DNA from: an uncultured Verrucomicrobiota bacterium
GTDB lineage: Bacteria > Verrucomicrobiota > Verrucomicrobiia > Limisphaerales > UBA1412
DNA: 64,000 nt
Assembly: GCA_944389455.1 (NCBI GenBank)
Contig: CALXMK010000002.1
Span: 124,001 to 188,000 of the forward strand
Direction of reading: 5' to 3'
Shown: piece after piece, positions 1-8,446 of the stretch
Layout of the letters: each line of letters opens with the position of its first letter
Position numbering within the stretch: position 1 is the stretch's first letter
The notes under the pieces: generated by a model
Databases searched by the model: none
What the model was told of the DNA's origin: nothing
The model's input: the letters and a program-made list of their open reading frames with translations, nothing else
Position numbers and translations under genes: made by a program

Positions 1-15
1 TTTTTATTACTTTCT

Positions 16-1590
16 ATGAATGGCGGTTCTTCGCAACGAAAACCAAAACGTTTTTTCTTTCTACGCATTTTTTTCCTTCTTGCGGGAATAGGAGGGTTGT
101 TTATGGCTTTTATTATAGCAGTATGCGTTTTGGATACTCATAGAGAGGAGGAAGAATGGAATACACTCAAAACAGTATTGGCGAAGAAAGGACTCTATTT
201 AGAAAAAGATTTGATGTTTCCTCCGAAGCCTCCTGATGAACAAAATTTTGCAGGAATTCCTTTTTTATCTACTCTTTCTGAAGATAAAGTGGGAAATGTT
301 GATGTTTTTGAGATTTGGAATTCTCTGACAAATGTTCATATGCCTTATATGCTTAGTGATTTGCCAGATCTTTCTTGGAGAGACGCCTATATGTGGAATC
401 CAGAAGATATAAGGCTGATATTATTGACTCGAAATGCGGTATTGTACCCGGAACCTCCGGTTTCTGCAGAAGGTAATCTTTTACTTTTTGAGTGCTTTAA
501 ACCACAAATGTTAGAGATAGAAGAGGCTGTAGAAAGACCTTTTTGTAAATTTCCAATTTTCTTTGAAATGGGGCCTCAATACCCTTATCTGCATTTGGGG
601 GTACTTAATGAAACTGTTCTCTTGTTTTCTGCACGGGCCGTGACTTATTTGGATCTCGGAAAGACGGATGAAGCACTTAATGATATTATTTTGTCTTGGA
701 AAGTAGCGCAGCGTTTAGGATCTGATCAGACTATCTTGGGAGCCATGGCTGTGCATTCTTCTTTTCTTTATTCATTGCAGCCTTTATGGCAAGGGATTGC
801 CCGGCATCAATGGAATACTCAGCAGTTGGAAAAAATGCAGAAAGAGTTGGCAGGGTTTAATTTTATCCAACTTTTTAAAACAAATCAGCTTTTTGAAATA
901 ATCTGGACAGCGGGAATGAATGAAGTTGTTGAAACAGTTTATCTAACGAAGATTGGCATTCCTCTTTTACAGGGGATAGAAAAAATAGAAAAATTTTTAC
1001 CTATAGATAATATTTCAGTAAGGATTAATAGTGTTGTTGAAGCGTTGTTTTCTAAGGTTCCAGTTGGTTGGATCAGAATGAATTTGGCTCATTTAGCTGA
1101 AACAGGAATTGATTATATATCAAAGGTTTATCTTATAGAAGATCATCGGATTGATCCGGATGTGGTGAGAGAGCAGATGGAAGTGTTTCAAAGTCGTTAT
1201 GAAGATACGCTTAATCCAGATCGGATTATTGTAAAAAATTTTAAACAGTCACTTTTTTCAGATCAAATTTCTCAGAAAGCTGCAGAAGGACAAGCTTTTA
1301 TAGATATGGCCTCGATTGCGTGTATTATGGAAAGATTTTATTTAAAGCATCAACGTTATCCGGAATCTGTTGATGCTATTTCTCAATTATCAGCGACAAG
1401 GTTCTTTCGTTATGATATTGTTACAGGGGATCCTTATATTTTTATTAAGACTTTAAAGTCATTTAGTCTTTATTCTTTAGGATGGGATAAATTGAATAAT
1501 TTTGGGCAAATAAAAAAGACGGCTTCTGGAATGGAGGATTGGATTTGGCCGGCATCAGACCATAATTCTCAGATTGATTTGGTTTTTTAG
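16..1590 (+). CDS. Conserved-looking membrane-anchored protein of unknown function
   Basis: I do not recognise the function. The 524-residue protein has a basic N-terminus followed by one hydrophobic segment (about residues 14-38), then a long soluble region, so it is probably anchored in the inner membrane with its bulk outside the cytoplasm. The motif FPPKPPDEQNFAG at about residues 68-80 just after the anchor resembles a motif I associate with unnamed PVC-group proteins; this is recollection, not a search result. The rest looks mainly alpha-helical with no catalytic motif I can name. pgsA follows after 20 bases on the same strand, so the two may be co-transcribed. Only 15 bases precede the start, so its promoter and upstream neighbour are out of view. 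It ends in TAG. Confidence 0.75.
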   Translation: MNGGSSQRKPKRFFFLRIFFLLAGIGGLFMAFIIAVCVLDTHREEEEWNTLKTVLAKKGLYLEKDLMFPPKPPDEQNFAGIPFLSTLSEDKVGNVDVFEIWNSLTNVHMPYMLSDLPDLSWRDAYMWNPEDIRLILLTRNAVLYPEPPVSAEGNLLLFECFKPQMLEIEEAVERPFCKFPIFFEMGPQYPYLHLGVLNETVLLFSARAVTYLDLGKTDEALNDIILSWKVAQRLGSDQTILGAMAVHSSFLYSLQPLWQGIARHQWNTQQLEKMQKELAGFNFIQLFKTNQLFEIIWTAGMNEVVETVYLTKIGIPLLQGIEKIEKFLPIDNISVRINSVVEALFSKVPVGWIRMNLAHLAETGIDYISKVYLIEDHRIDPDVVREQMEVFQSRYEDTLNPDRIIVKNFKQSLFSDQISQKAAEGQAFIDMASIACIMERFYLKHQRYPESVDAISQLSATRFFRYDIVTGDPYIFIKTLKSFSLYSLGWDKLNNFGQIKKTASGMEDWIWPASDHNSQIDLVF

Positions 1591-1610
1591 TTTTCAGAAA
1601 ACATCTTTAT

Positions 1611-2186
1611 ATGACCACCGCTAATAAAATAACGATTGGACGTATATTATTTGTTCCTGTTTTTATATCAGCCGTTATTTTTTATGGAAGGACAGAACTG
1701 GATGGATACCGAGTAATGGCTATTTTGGTTTTTGCTCTTACATCTATTTCAGATGCAGTTGATGGATATATTGCTCGTCATTATAATCAAAAGAGTGAGC
1801 TGGGAGCAATATTGGATCCTTTAGCAGATAAATTACTTCTTGTTTCAGCTGGAATTTTGCTAAGTATTAAGCAAGGTGATTTGCCAACAATACCGCCTAT
1901 TTTTATTTTAACTATTTTGAGTCGAGATGTGTTAATTTTATTAGGATTTATGGTTATCCATTTCATTTGCGAAAGAGTAAAAGTGTGTCCACGTTGGCCG
2001 GGGAAAATAGCTACTTTTTTGCAAATGGTTACAATTATTTTTGTTTTATTTTCGGCAGAAGAAAATTATGTTAAGATGCTTGCTTATGCTTCTGTGAGTT
2101 TTACCATCTTGTCGGCTTTTTATTATGTGTCTGATGGGGTGAAACAGCTTAATGAGTCTCCAGCAAGTGCTCCTACTAAAAAATAA
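1611..2186 (+). CDS. pgsA: CDP-diacylglycerol-glycerol-3-phosphate 3-phosphatidyltransferase
   Basis: This inner-membrane enzyme makes phosphatidylglycerolphosphate from CDP-diacylglycerol and glycerol-3-phosphate, the committed step to phosphatidylglycerol. The CDP-alcohol phosphatidyltransferase signature D-G-x2-A-R-x8-G-x3-D-x3-D is complete at residues 51-73 (DGYIAR ... GAILDPLAD). The 191 residues and several hydrophobic helices fit the family. PgsA is favoured over phosphatidylserine synthase by length and by the N-terminal NKITIGRILFVP segment typical of PgsA, but related cardiolipin-type enzymes cannot be fully excluded. No Shine-Dalgarno sequence precedes the ATG. The gene converges on the SUMF1-domain gene with only 28 bases between them. 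Confidence 0.88.
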   Translation: MTTANKITIGRILFVPVFISAVIFYGRTELDGYRVMAILVFALTSISDAVDGYIARHYNQKSELGAILDPLADKLLLVSAGILLSIKQGDLPTIPPIFILTILSRDVLILLGFMVIHFICERVKVCPRWPGKIATFLQMVTIIFVLFSAEENYVKMLAYASVSFTILSAFYYVSDGVKQLNESPASAPTKK

Positions 2187-2214
2187 AACCAAGAGTTGTA
2201 AATTGATTAGGCAA

Positions 2215-3108
2215 TTATTGGGGTTCTGCAATTTTAATTAGAACAATTCTAAATCCGACGTTATTCATTGAGCAATAAGAACCATAATATGCTCTATCAG
2301 CGGAACGACACATCCATGCGCTGTCTGACCAACTTCCTCCACGGCAAACTCCTATCCCGTTTTTAGCTGATGAAGAAGGGTTTGTAATAGCTTCTTGGCG
2401 ATAGAAGGAATATGTGTCCTGTACCCATTCTGCCACGTTTCCATGCATGTCATATAATCCCCAATTATTTGGTTTTTTTAATCCTACATTATGGGATCCA
2501 TAAGTATCTGCCAGTTGAGAGCCGCTATTATACCAGTACCAAGCTGCTTCATCTGCTTCTAAACAAGAGGTTGGATGAGAAAGTTCTTTTCCTGTATTTA
2601 GAGCAGTCTGAGTCCCGGCTCGGCATGCATATTCCCATTGAGCTTCGGTAGGAAGATCATACCGGTATTTTTCGTTTAATTTACCTAGAGCTTGCTCTTT
2701 TTGAGTCAAAATCTCACAGAATTTTTTTGCTGCAAACCAGGAGATATTTTCTACTGGACGGTTTTCTCCAAGAAATCCAGATGGATTGGCTAGGGATATA
2801 TTTATTTCAGGAAAAGTTTTTCCATTAAGAACCTTTTCCCACTGAGATTGAGTAACTTCATATTTCCCTATCCAATAACCTGAATCAAGTATAACTTGAT
2901 GAAGTTGTTCATCAATATTTCTTCCTAATTCAGTATTTGGGCTTCCCATATTGAATGAGCCTGGTTCGATATAGATCATTTCCAGATGGGTTTTTTCATC
3001 TAATATTATTTGCCAATTCTCTTTTTCTCGAGGTTGAGATTCAGAAGCAAGAGATATGAAATTACAAATAGATAAGAGAAAAATAAATGCAATGGTTATG
3101 TTTTTCAT
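2215..3108 (-). CDS. Secreted SUMF1 / formylglycine-generating-enzyme-like domain protein
   Basis: The protein has a signal peptide (MKNITIAFIFLLSICNFISL) and then a SUMF1-type domain from about residue 45 to the end. Family signs are the opening IEPGSFNMGS, the central LPTEAQWEYACRAG, the GNVAEWVQD motif and the closing RGGSW ... NVGFRIVL. The fold is shared by true formylglycine-generating enzymes, which activate sulfatases, and by many proteins with other roles, so a specific substrate cannot be named. No sulfatase gene lies in the window. I chose the ATG at 3108 because the signal peptide begins there; a start four codons upstream (3120) is also possible. It is transcribed divergently from comF across about 150 bases and converges on pgsA. 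Confidence 0.85.
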   Translation of the reverse strand: MKNITIAFIFLLSICNFISLASESQPREKENWQIILDEKTHLEMIYIEPGSFNMGSPNTELGRNIDEQLHQVILDSGYWIGKYEVTQSQWEKVLNGKTFPEINISLANPSGFLGENRPVENISWFAAKKFCEILTQKEQALGKLNEKYRYDLPTEAQWEYACRAGTQTALNTGKELSHPTSCLEADEAAWYWYNSGSQLADTYGSHNVGLKKPNNWGLYDMHGNVAEWVQDTYSFYRQEAITNPSSSAKNGIGVCRGGSWSDSAWMCRSADRAYYGSYCSMNNVGFRIVLIKIAEPQ

Positions 3109-3264
3109 ATTAGCTGTCATTTTATACAGACCTTTTCAAAGTCTACTCGTAGAATATCATTAGAACAATAATTAATATTCATATGCAAGTTTTAATGAAA
3201 TGACGAAGGGATAATAAGATATTTCATTGTTTTTATTTTGTTATTCTTTAGAATAGAAAATATA

Positions 3265-4029
3265 ATGAATGCTGTCTTGGCATTTAATGTAAAATTAGGA
3301 AGAATTTGCTTAGCTCTACAGCATTTATTCTATCCTAATTTATGTGCATTATGTCATTCTCATTGGGCAATTCCTCAATGGGGGTATGTTTGTGAAGATT
3401 GTCGTTCTAAACTTGATCCTCTTACATTTCCTTTTTGCGAGGTTTGTGGCCATATGGGGCCGGTAAATTTGGAGAAAAGTATTTCTTTTAAATGCAGTCA
3501 ATGTACTTTAGTTCATCCAGGATTTGATTATGCAAGAGCTGCAGTGAAAACGAATTCTTTAATATTAGAGGTAGTTCACAAGTTCAAATATTCGCAAAAG
3601 GTTTATCTTAAAAATTTTTTGGGTTCTCTTTTAAATCAAGCCGCAGATAGATGGATTAAAAAAAAAGATTGGGAGATGATTATTCCTATTCCACTTCATC
3701 CGGTACATCAGAGGAAGAGGGGGTTTAATCAAGCTGAATGCTTGGCAAGGATATTAAGTAAACATACTAAAATTCCATTGCATTTAAATAATTTGCAAAG
3801 AGTTAAAAATACTCTTCCGCAAGCTTGTTTAGAACGGAATGACAGATTAAAAAATTTGAAAGGAGCATTTAATGTAAAGGATAAAGAATTAATTAGAGGC
3901 TCAAGAGTAATTTTGGTAGATGATATTTTAACCACAGGGACGACTTGCGATTATGCATCAAGGGTTTTGAAAAAGGCAGGTGCTGATTATATATGTGTTT
4001 TAACTGTTAGTAGAGGAGTATATCACTAA
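3265..4029 (+). CDS. comF: ComF family phosphoribosyltransferase-like protein
   Basis: ComF-family proteins are cytoplasmic, zinc-finger-bearing phosphoribosyltransferase-fold proteins linked to DNA uptake and handling of incoming single strands in competent bacteria. Two CxxC pairs near the N-terminus (CALC ... CEDC, then CEVC ... CSQC) form the expected zinc region. The C-terminal PRPP-binding loop is clear (VILVDDILTTGTT), as is the IPIPLHPVHQRKRGFNQA stretch typical of the family. An upstream in-frame TTG at 3238 exists, but the ATG at 3265 gives a normal N-terminus (254 residues). lplA follows 8 bases later on the same strand, suggesting co-transcription. The pilT and pseudopilin genes elsewhere in the window would be compatible with competence, but that link is inference. 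Confidence 0.85.
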   Translation: MNAVLAFNVKLGRICLALQHLFYPNLCALCHSHWAIPQWGYVCEDCRSKLDPLTFPFCEVCGHMGPVNLEKSISFKCSQCTLVHPGFDYARAAVKTNSLILEVVHKFKYSQKVYLKNFLGSLLNQAADRWIKKKDWEMIIPIPLHPVHQRKRGFNQAECLARILSKHTKIPLHLNNLQRVKNTLPQACLERNDRLKNLKGAFNVKDKELIRGSRVILVDDILTTGTTCDYASRVLKKAGADYICVLTVSRGVYH

Positions 4030-4037
4030 GATAGAAT

Positions 4038-5006
4038 ATGGTAAAGAAACTTTTATGTTATGAAAGCTGCTCTTTTTCTCCTTATTATAATCTTGCGATA
4101 GAGCAGATGTTGTTTAAAAATTTGGCTTCAGAAGAGAGTGCTCTTTTTTTATGGAGAAATGATAAAACCGTAGTCATTGGAAGACATCAGAGTGCTTATT
4201 TGGAGTGTAATCTTCCTGCAATGAAGGAAGATAATATACTTCTTGCCAGAAGACTAACCGGAGGAGGAGCTGTTTATCATGATAAAGAAAATCTAAATTT
4301 TACATTTCTAAACTATAAAGATGATTTTGATTTAAATCGAAATTTTAATATTTTATTAGATGCTTTATATCAGATTGGAATATGTGCAACTTTGACAGGA
4401 AGAAATGATATTACTATTGAAGGGAAAAAGTTTTCAGGGAATGCATATTTTAAAGGTAAGAGAGTTTGTTATCATCACGGTACCTTAATGATTGAGGTTA
4501 ATGTTGATGCGCTGAAAAGTTATTTAAGAGTTTCATCTCTAAAACTTTGTACTAAAGGGGTCAAATCTGTTTCATCCCGGGTAATTAATCTTCGGCAGAT
4601 TTCTTCTCATTTAGGTGTTGAGGATTTAAAAAATTCAATTAAAAGTGCATATTCTGCAGCTTATTCTCTTCCACTAGAATTTGTTTCGAATGCCATGTGG
4701 GAACAAAAGAATTTAAAAAATGAGGAGAATTTTTTATCTTCGCGCGAATGGCTATTAGGGGAAACACCGGATTTTATTTCATGGAGAGAAGAGAGATTTA
4801 AATGGGGAGAAGTCGTCATGGGAATGACTTCTTCTGGGACAATAGAACTTTATAGCGATGCATTGGAAGTGGCATTGTTTGAGTATATTCAAAAGAGTTT
4901 GAAAGAAAATCCTAAATTGCCATTGAAAGCATTGGATGGTTTTACTTCACTGCAAAATGAAATTATTACTGATTTAAACTCTCTTTTGAAAAGTTGGAGT
5001 TTTTAA
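4038..5006 (+). CDS. lplA: Lipoate-protein ligase A
   Basis: This cytoplasmic enzyme attaches lipoate, through lipoyl-AMP, to the lysine of E2 and GcvH lipoyl domains. The hallmark RRLTGGGAVYHD lies at residues 71-82, and the catalytic-lysine motif GKKFSGNAYF has Lys131. The length of 322 residues includes a C-terminal accessory domain as in the full-length E. coli-type enzyme, so scavenging of free lipoate is likely. It follows comF by 8 bases. Its last 41 bases overlap the 3' end of larC, which runs on the other strand, so the two convergent transcripts are complementary there. No acceptor protein is encoded in the window. Confidence 0.9.
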   Translation: MVKKLLCYESCSFSPYYNLAIEQMLFKNLASEESALFLWRNDKTVVIGRHQSAYLECNLPAMKEDNILLARRLTGGGAVYHDKENLNFTFLNYKDDFDLNRNFNILLDALYQIGICATLTGRNDITIEGKKFSGNAYFKGKRVCYHHGTLMIEVNVDALKSYLRVSSLKLCTKGVKSVSSRVINLRQISSHLGVEDLKNSIKSAYSAAYSLPLEFVSNAMWEQKNLKNEENFLSSREWLLGETPDFISWREERFKWGEVVMGMTSSGTIELYSDALEVALFEYIQKSLKENPKLPLKALDGFTSLQNEIITDLNSLLKSWSF

Positions 5007-6252
5007 TGCCTTCGTTTATAATATCTTGTATGGGAAGATTGTGTTTTAGGGCAAGTATCCGGCAAATTTCATATTCTGGTTTTATATGGAGAATTTTTCC
5101 ATCTTTGTAGCTTACTTTGATAGGAATAAAACCATATTTAGTATTGATTCCCAAGAGCTTATGATGGAGTTTGCAACGTTCAACAGAGAAGTGCCGTACT
5201 CCAATACTGCTAGTTTCAGTCAAAATTAGATTTATCATCTTGTTGGAGTCTTGAATTTTACACAGTAAAGAGAGTTCCACCGCTGGACGAGATTTCTTCA
5301 TTTGAATAGGAGTGTACCAGATGTCCAAAGCCCCTTTAGACAGAGCTTGTTCCATTACATATCCCAGAATTTCAGGAGTGGTATCGTCTAGATTTGTTTG
5401 CAATAATTCGACTTGATCTGTTTGATAAGAAGGGGATTGCATTATTGGGGACATTTCTAGGCTTTCTCCTAAAATAGCTCTAAGCATATTAGGCCGTGTT
5501 TTTAATGTGCGTGACCCAAAGCTAATTCCTATTTTTTTCGAAGTCAGATTCTTCATTGGACCAAAAGAAGTTACAAATTCAGCTAAAATAGCAGCACCGG
5601 TTGGGGTGATCATTTCCGACTCCTCCTCGCATTGAGTGATTGGAACAGATCGAGTTCCCAGTATGGCTAGTGTGGCAGGAACAGGAATGGGAATAATTCC
5701 ATGTGCGCAATGGGTAAATCCGTTGCCATCCACGGGATACTTCGCTTGGACTTGTGGTTTTCCTAATAATTCTAAGCCGATGCTGGCACCAACAAGGTCA
5801 ATAATGGAATCGATGGCGCCCACTTCATGAAAATGAATTGTTTCTAATGTTTTACCGTGAATTTTTGCTTCCTCTTCACCAATCCTGCGAAAGAGATTAA
5901 TAGAGTGTTCTTTTACCCAAGCAGAGAGGTCAGAGTTTTCGATTATTTGTTTGATTTCAGTAAAACCATGATGTTCGTGGGGTTGGTGATGATTATGGTC
6001 GTTCTCATGAGCATTGTGAGAATGATGTTCTTGCTCATGTGTAAGAAGATGTTCAGAGGGAATATGAATATCTACATGAGTACCAATGATTCCATTTTTC
6101 TCAATTTGTTTGGCAGAGAGAGACCATCCTTTTAAAGGAAGTGATTTAAGCTTAGAAATCAAATTGTCTGGAGAAATTCCTAAATCGATTAGGGCCCCTA
6201 AAAACATATCTCCACTGATTCCTCCGATTAAATCTAGATAAAGAGTTTTCAT
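4966..6252 (-). CDS. larC: Nickel-pincer cofactor biosynthesis protein LarC
   Basis: LarC inserts nickel into the pincer-thiol nucleotide made by LarB and LarE, giving the cofactor of lactate racemase LarA and related epimerases. The N-terminal LDLIGGISGDMFLGAL signature is clear, and a strongly His-rich stretch at residues 68-95 fits metal handling. Here larC is one uninterrupted 428-residue frame; in Lactobacillus plantarum it is made by programmed frameshift from larC1/larC2. It starts one base after the larB stop, so the pair is certainly one operon. Its 3' end overlaps lplA on the opposite strand by 41 bases. Neither larE nor larA is in the window, so the rest of the pathway and the client enzyme must lie elsewhere. 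Confidence 0.92.
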   Translation of the reverse strand: MKTLYLDLIGGISGDMFLGALIDLGISPDNLISKLKSLPLKGWSLSAKQIEKNGIIGTHVDIHIPSEHLLTHEQEHHSHNAHENDHNHHQPHEHHGFTEIKQIIENSDLSAWVKEHSINLFRRIGEEEAKIHGKTLETIHFHEVGAIDSIIDLVGASIGLELLGKPQVQAKYPVDGNGFTHCAHGIIPIPVPATLAILGTRSVPITQCEEESEMITPTGAAILAEFVTSFGPMKNLTSKKIGISFGSRTLKTRPNMLRAILGESLEMSPIMQSPSYQTDQVELLQTNLDDTTPEILGYVMEQALSKGALDIWYTPIQMKKSRPAVELSLLCKIQDSNKMINLILTETSSIGVRHFSVERCKLHHKLLGINTKYGFIPIKVSYKDGKILHIKPEYEICRILALKHNLPIQDIINEGIKNSNFSKESLNQ

Positions 6253-6253
6253 A

Positions 6254-7012
6254 TTATTCTATTTTGTTATTACAGAGCGAATTAATCTGACTGGCCGCAT
6301 AAGCAGCGCCAAAACCATTGTCGATATTGACTACTGTTATTCCGCTGCCACAGCTATTGAGCATTCCTAATAGAGCTGATATTCCTCCAAAGTTTGCTCC
6401 GTAGCCGATACTAGTTGGAACAGCAATAACCGGATGAGAGACTAATCCTGCAACAACGCTAGGAAGAGCTCCTTCCATTCCTGCAACTACAATCAGTACA
6501 GCGGCTTTTCTGATTTTTCCTAGGTTGCTAAATAGACGATGGATTCCAGCCACACCAATATCATATATTCTCAGAACATCATTGCCCATAATGTCGGCTG
6601 TAATGGCAGCTTCTTCAGCGACAGGAATATCACTGGTTCCTGCACATAAAACTGCAATGGGATTTGGATATTTGATACGCTCTTTTTTTACAATGGTAAT
6701 ACAGTGAGCAACTTTGTGATGAATAGCTTGTGGAAAGATTTTTTGTACTTCTACGGCATGTGCATCAGTAATCCGTGTAATTAAGACTTGATCAGAATAT
6801 TCATAAATTTGGATAGCGATGTCTCTAACTTGTTCTGGTGTTTTACCTGCCCCATAGATTACTTCAGAAAAACCATTTCTTTTATTTCGGTGAATATCGA
6901 CATTCGCAAAACCAAGATCAACGGAATTGTGAAGAGTGATTAACTCCAGAGCTTTTTGAGTTGAAATTTTCTCGGATTTGAAATCTTCCAAGACTTTGAG
7001 AAGGTGTTCCAT
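6254..7012 (-). CDS. larB: Nickel-pincer cofactor biosynthesis protein LarB
   Basis: LarB carboxylates and hydrolyses nicotinic acid adenine dinucleotide, the first step of nickel-pincer nucleotide synthesis. The N-terminal part carries EVIYGAGKTPEQV. The C-terminal half is PurE-like (VLCAGTSDIPVAEEAA, VAGMEGALPSVVAGLV and the closing NIDNGFGAAYAA). I place the start at the ATG at 7012, four bases after the stop of the TPR gene. The in-frame ATG at 7048 would add 12 residues and overlap the upstream gene. It is translated directly ahead of larC with one base between. Length 252 residues is normal for the family. Confidence 0.92.
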   Translation of the reverse strand: MEHLLKVLEDFKSEKISTQKALELITLHNSVDLGFANVDIHRNKRNGFSEVIYGAGKTPEQVRDIAIQIYEYSDQVLITRITDAHAVEVQKIFPQAIHHKVAHCITIVKKERIKYPNPIAVLCAGTSDIPVAEEAAITADIMGNDVLRIYDIGVAGIHRLFSNLGKIRKAAVLIVVAGMEGALPSVVAGLVSHPVIAVPTSIGYGANFGGISALLGMLNSCGSGITVVNIDNGFGAAYAASQINSLCNNKIE

Positions 7013-7016
7013 AGAT

Positions 7017-7487
7017 TTATTTATTTTTTGGAATGGGAGATACATCATGGTTTTCTTTTTTCTTTGTGAAAATCATTGATGTGTGAGAGGGAGTTTGTGA
7101 GAGAATCTGAATATCTTGTTTTAGAATTTTATCTGGAGTAGAAGGAGGTTGCGAGCCTTGTTTTTTCCAGTAAGCAAGTTTGGCTTTTAGAGCGTGTTCT
7201 TCCGCTTTTTTTTTATTACCCAATCGGATGTAAAACATACTTAAATTCATTTGTGCCATTTGATTTTCGGGGGATAGTACAGCAGCTTTTAATCCTTCTT
7301 CTAAAGCTTGGTGATAATCTCCTTTCCTCATAAATGCAGTTCCTAACGCAAGTTGAGAGTCAAAATGCTTTGGATCTATTTCCAAAATTTTTTTCAGTTT
7401 TTCAATGCATTGATCAATATTTCCCATGGCCATATCGTATATGGCATCATCGTGGAGCTGTTCTAAACTGTCGTTTTGCCTTGACAC
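7017..7487 (-). CDS. Small tetratricopeptide-repeat protein
   Basis: The 156-residue protein has no signal peptide and contains about three TPR units between residues 17 and 118 (recognisable in ALGTAFMRKGDYHQALEEGL and NLSMFYIRLGNKKKAEEHAL). The C-terminal 35 residues are polar and probably disordered. TPR domains are protein-binding scaffolds, and nothing here shows the partner. It is the first gene of the larB-larC operon, with four bases between its stop and the larB ATG. It might therefore assist the Lar pathway, but the association may be only positional. Confidence 0.75.
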   Translation of the reverse strand: MSRQNDSLEQLHDDAIYDMAMGNIDQCIEKLKKILEIDPKHFDSQLALGTAFMRKGDYHQALEEGLKAAVLSPENQMAQMNLSMFYIRLGNKKKAEEHALKAKLAYWKKQGSQPPSTPDKILKQDIQILSQTPSHTSMIFTKKKENHDVSPIPKNK

Positions 7488-7563
7488 ACTATAATTTTGC
7501 AGGAAGACTCCTCAAAGTGCAAGCTTAGCTTGCAGAATTATTTTTTGGAAAAGTGTTTTATAG

Positions 7564-8328
7564 ATGATTCGTTTGCTTTGTACAGATTTTGATGGGACTA
7601 TTTTTTGTGATAAGGGTGATGGTATACCTATTTCCCAATCGTTTGTAGCTAAAATAAAAGTTTTAAAAGACAAAGGAGTTAAATGGGTAATTAGTACAGG
7701 ACGTAATTTGACAGAAATAATATCTACACTTAATTATTATCAACTTCCTGTCTATCCCGATTTCTTATCTGTTGTCGAACGTGAAATCTATATTTTTGAA
7801 AACAGCGAATATGTCCCGTTGCAACCATGGAATCAGATTTGCGATAAAGTTCATAAAGAACTTTATACACGGATAGCCCCCTTGTTGTCACCTTTAGAAA
7901 AATGGATCATAGAAAACTATCCTAAATCGATGTTGTATAAAGACGGTTATTCACCTCTTTGTTTTATAGCTCCTGATAATAAGGAAGCAGATAAATTATT
8001 AGAGTATATTGCTAAATATTTTGAAGGAATCCCAGATTTGGCATTAGTGCGTAATGATGTCTATGCTAGATTAGCTCATATCAATTATAATAAAGGAGCT
8101 ACTTTGCTAGAATTAGAACATTGGCTAGGGATAACACCAGCAGAAACTTGTGTAGCGGGTGATCATTATAATGATTTACCTATGCTTTCTGTAGAAAAAG
8201 CCAGATATCTTATTTCGCCGTTGAATGCGATAGATGTAGTTAAAGAATCTGTTTTGAGCCAAAATGGGTATGTTGCCCAGCAAGTAGCAGGAGATGGTAT
8301 TGCAGAGGGAATGAATTATTTTTTTTGA
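7564..8328 (+). CDS. HAD-superfamily (Cof-type) phosphatase
   Basis: A cytoplasmic sugar-phosphate phosphatase-like enzyme of the HAD IIB/Cof group. Motif I is CTDFDGTI at the N-terminus, with nucleophile Asp8 and acid/base Asp10. Motif II is VISTGRN, and the C-terminal motif IV is AGDHYNDLPML. The region between motifs II and IV is the size of a C2-type cap. Length 254 residues is typical. Substrate cannot be predicted. The ATG lies 3 bases after a TAG in the leader, and no Shine-Dalgarno is visible. The gene is divergent from the TPR-larB-larC operon and converges on hisC, with a hairpin between. Confidence 0.85.
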   Translation: MIRLLCTDFDGTIFCDKGDGIPISQSFVAKIKVLKDKGVKWVISTGRNLTEIISTLNYYQLPVYPDFLSVVEREIYIFENSEYVPLQPWNQICDKVHKELYTRIAPLLSPLEKWIIENYPKSMLYKDGYSPLCFIAPDNKEADKLLEYIAKYFEGIPDLALVRNDVYARLAHINYNKGATLLELEHWLGITPAETCVAGDHYNDLPMLSVEKARYLISPLNAIDVVKESVLSQNGYVAQQVAGDGIAEGMNYFF

Positions 8329-8392
8329 ATAAACTGTATTGATAATTGTTATGATTAATTATACTGTGAAGAGATAAAATTATTAAAAGAAA

Positions 8393-8419
8393 ATCGGCAC
8401 TGATAATTTCAGTGTCGAT
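8393..8419. terminator. Hairpin between convergent HAD phosphatase and hisC genes
   Basis: The inverted repeat CGGCACTGA-TAATT-TCAGTGTCG (with two flanking A-T pairs) sits between the two convergent genes. On the minus strand it is followed by a T-rich tract (ATTTTCTTTTAATAATTTT), as expected for a rho-independent terminator of hisC. One pair is G-U on the plus-strand RNA and a mismatch on the minus-strand RNA, so strength is moderate. Confidence 0.5.
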
Positions 8420-8446
8420 GAAACTCACTCTTTGATAAGAGATTAG

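Noticed and set aside
5636..6135. Open frames opposite larC, including a Met/Val-rich one
   Set aside because: The odd composition is the complement of the His-rich segment of LarC; not a separate gene.
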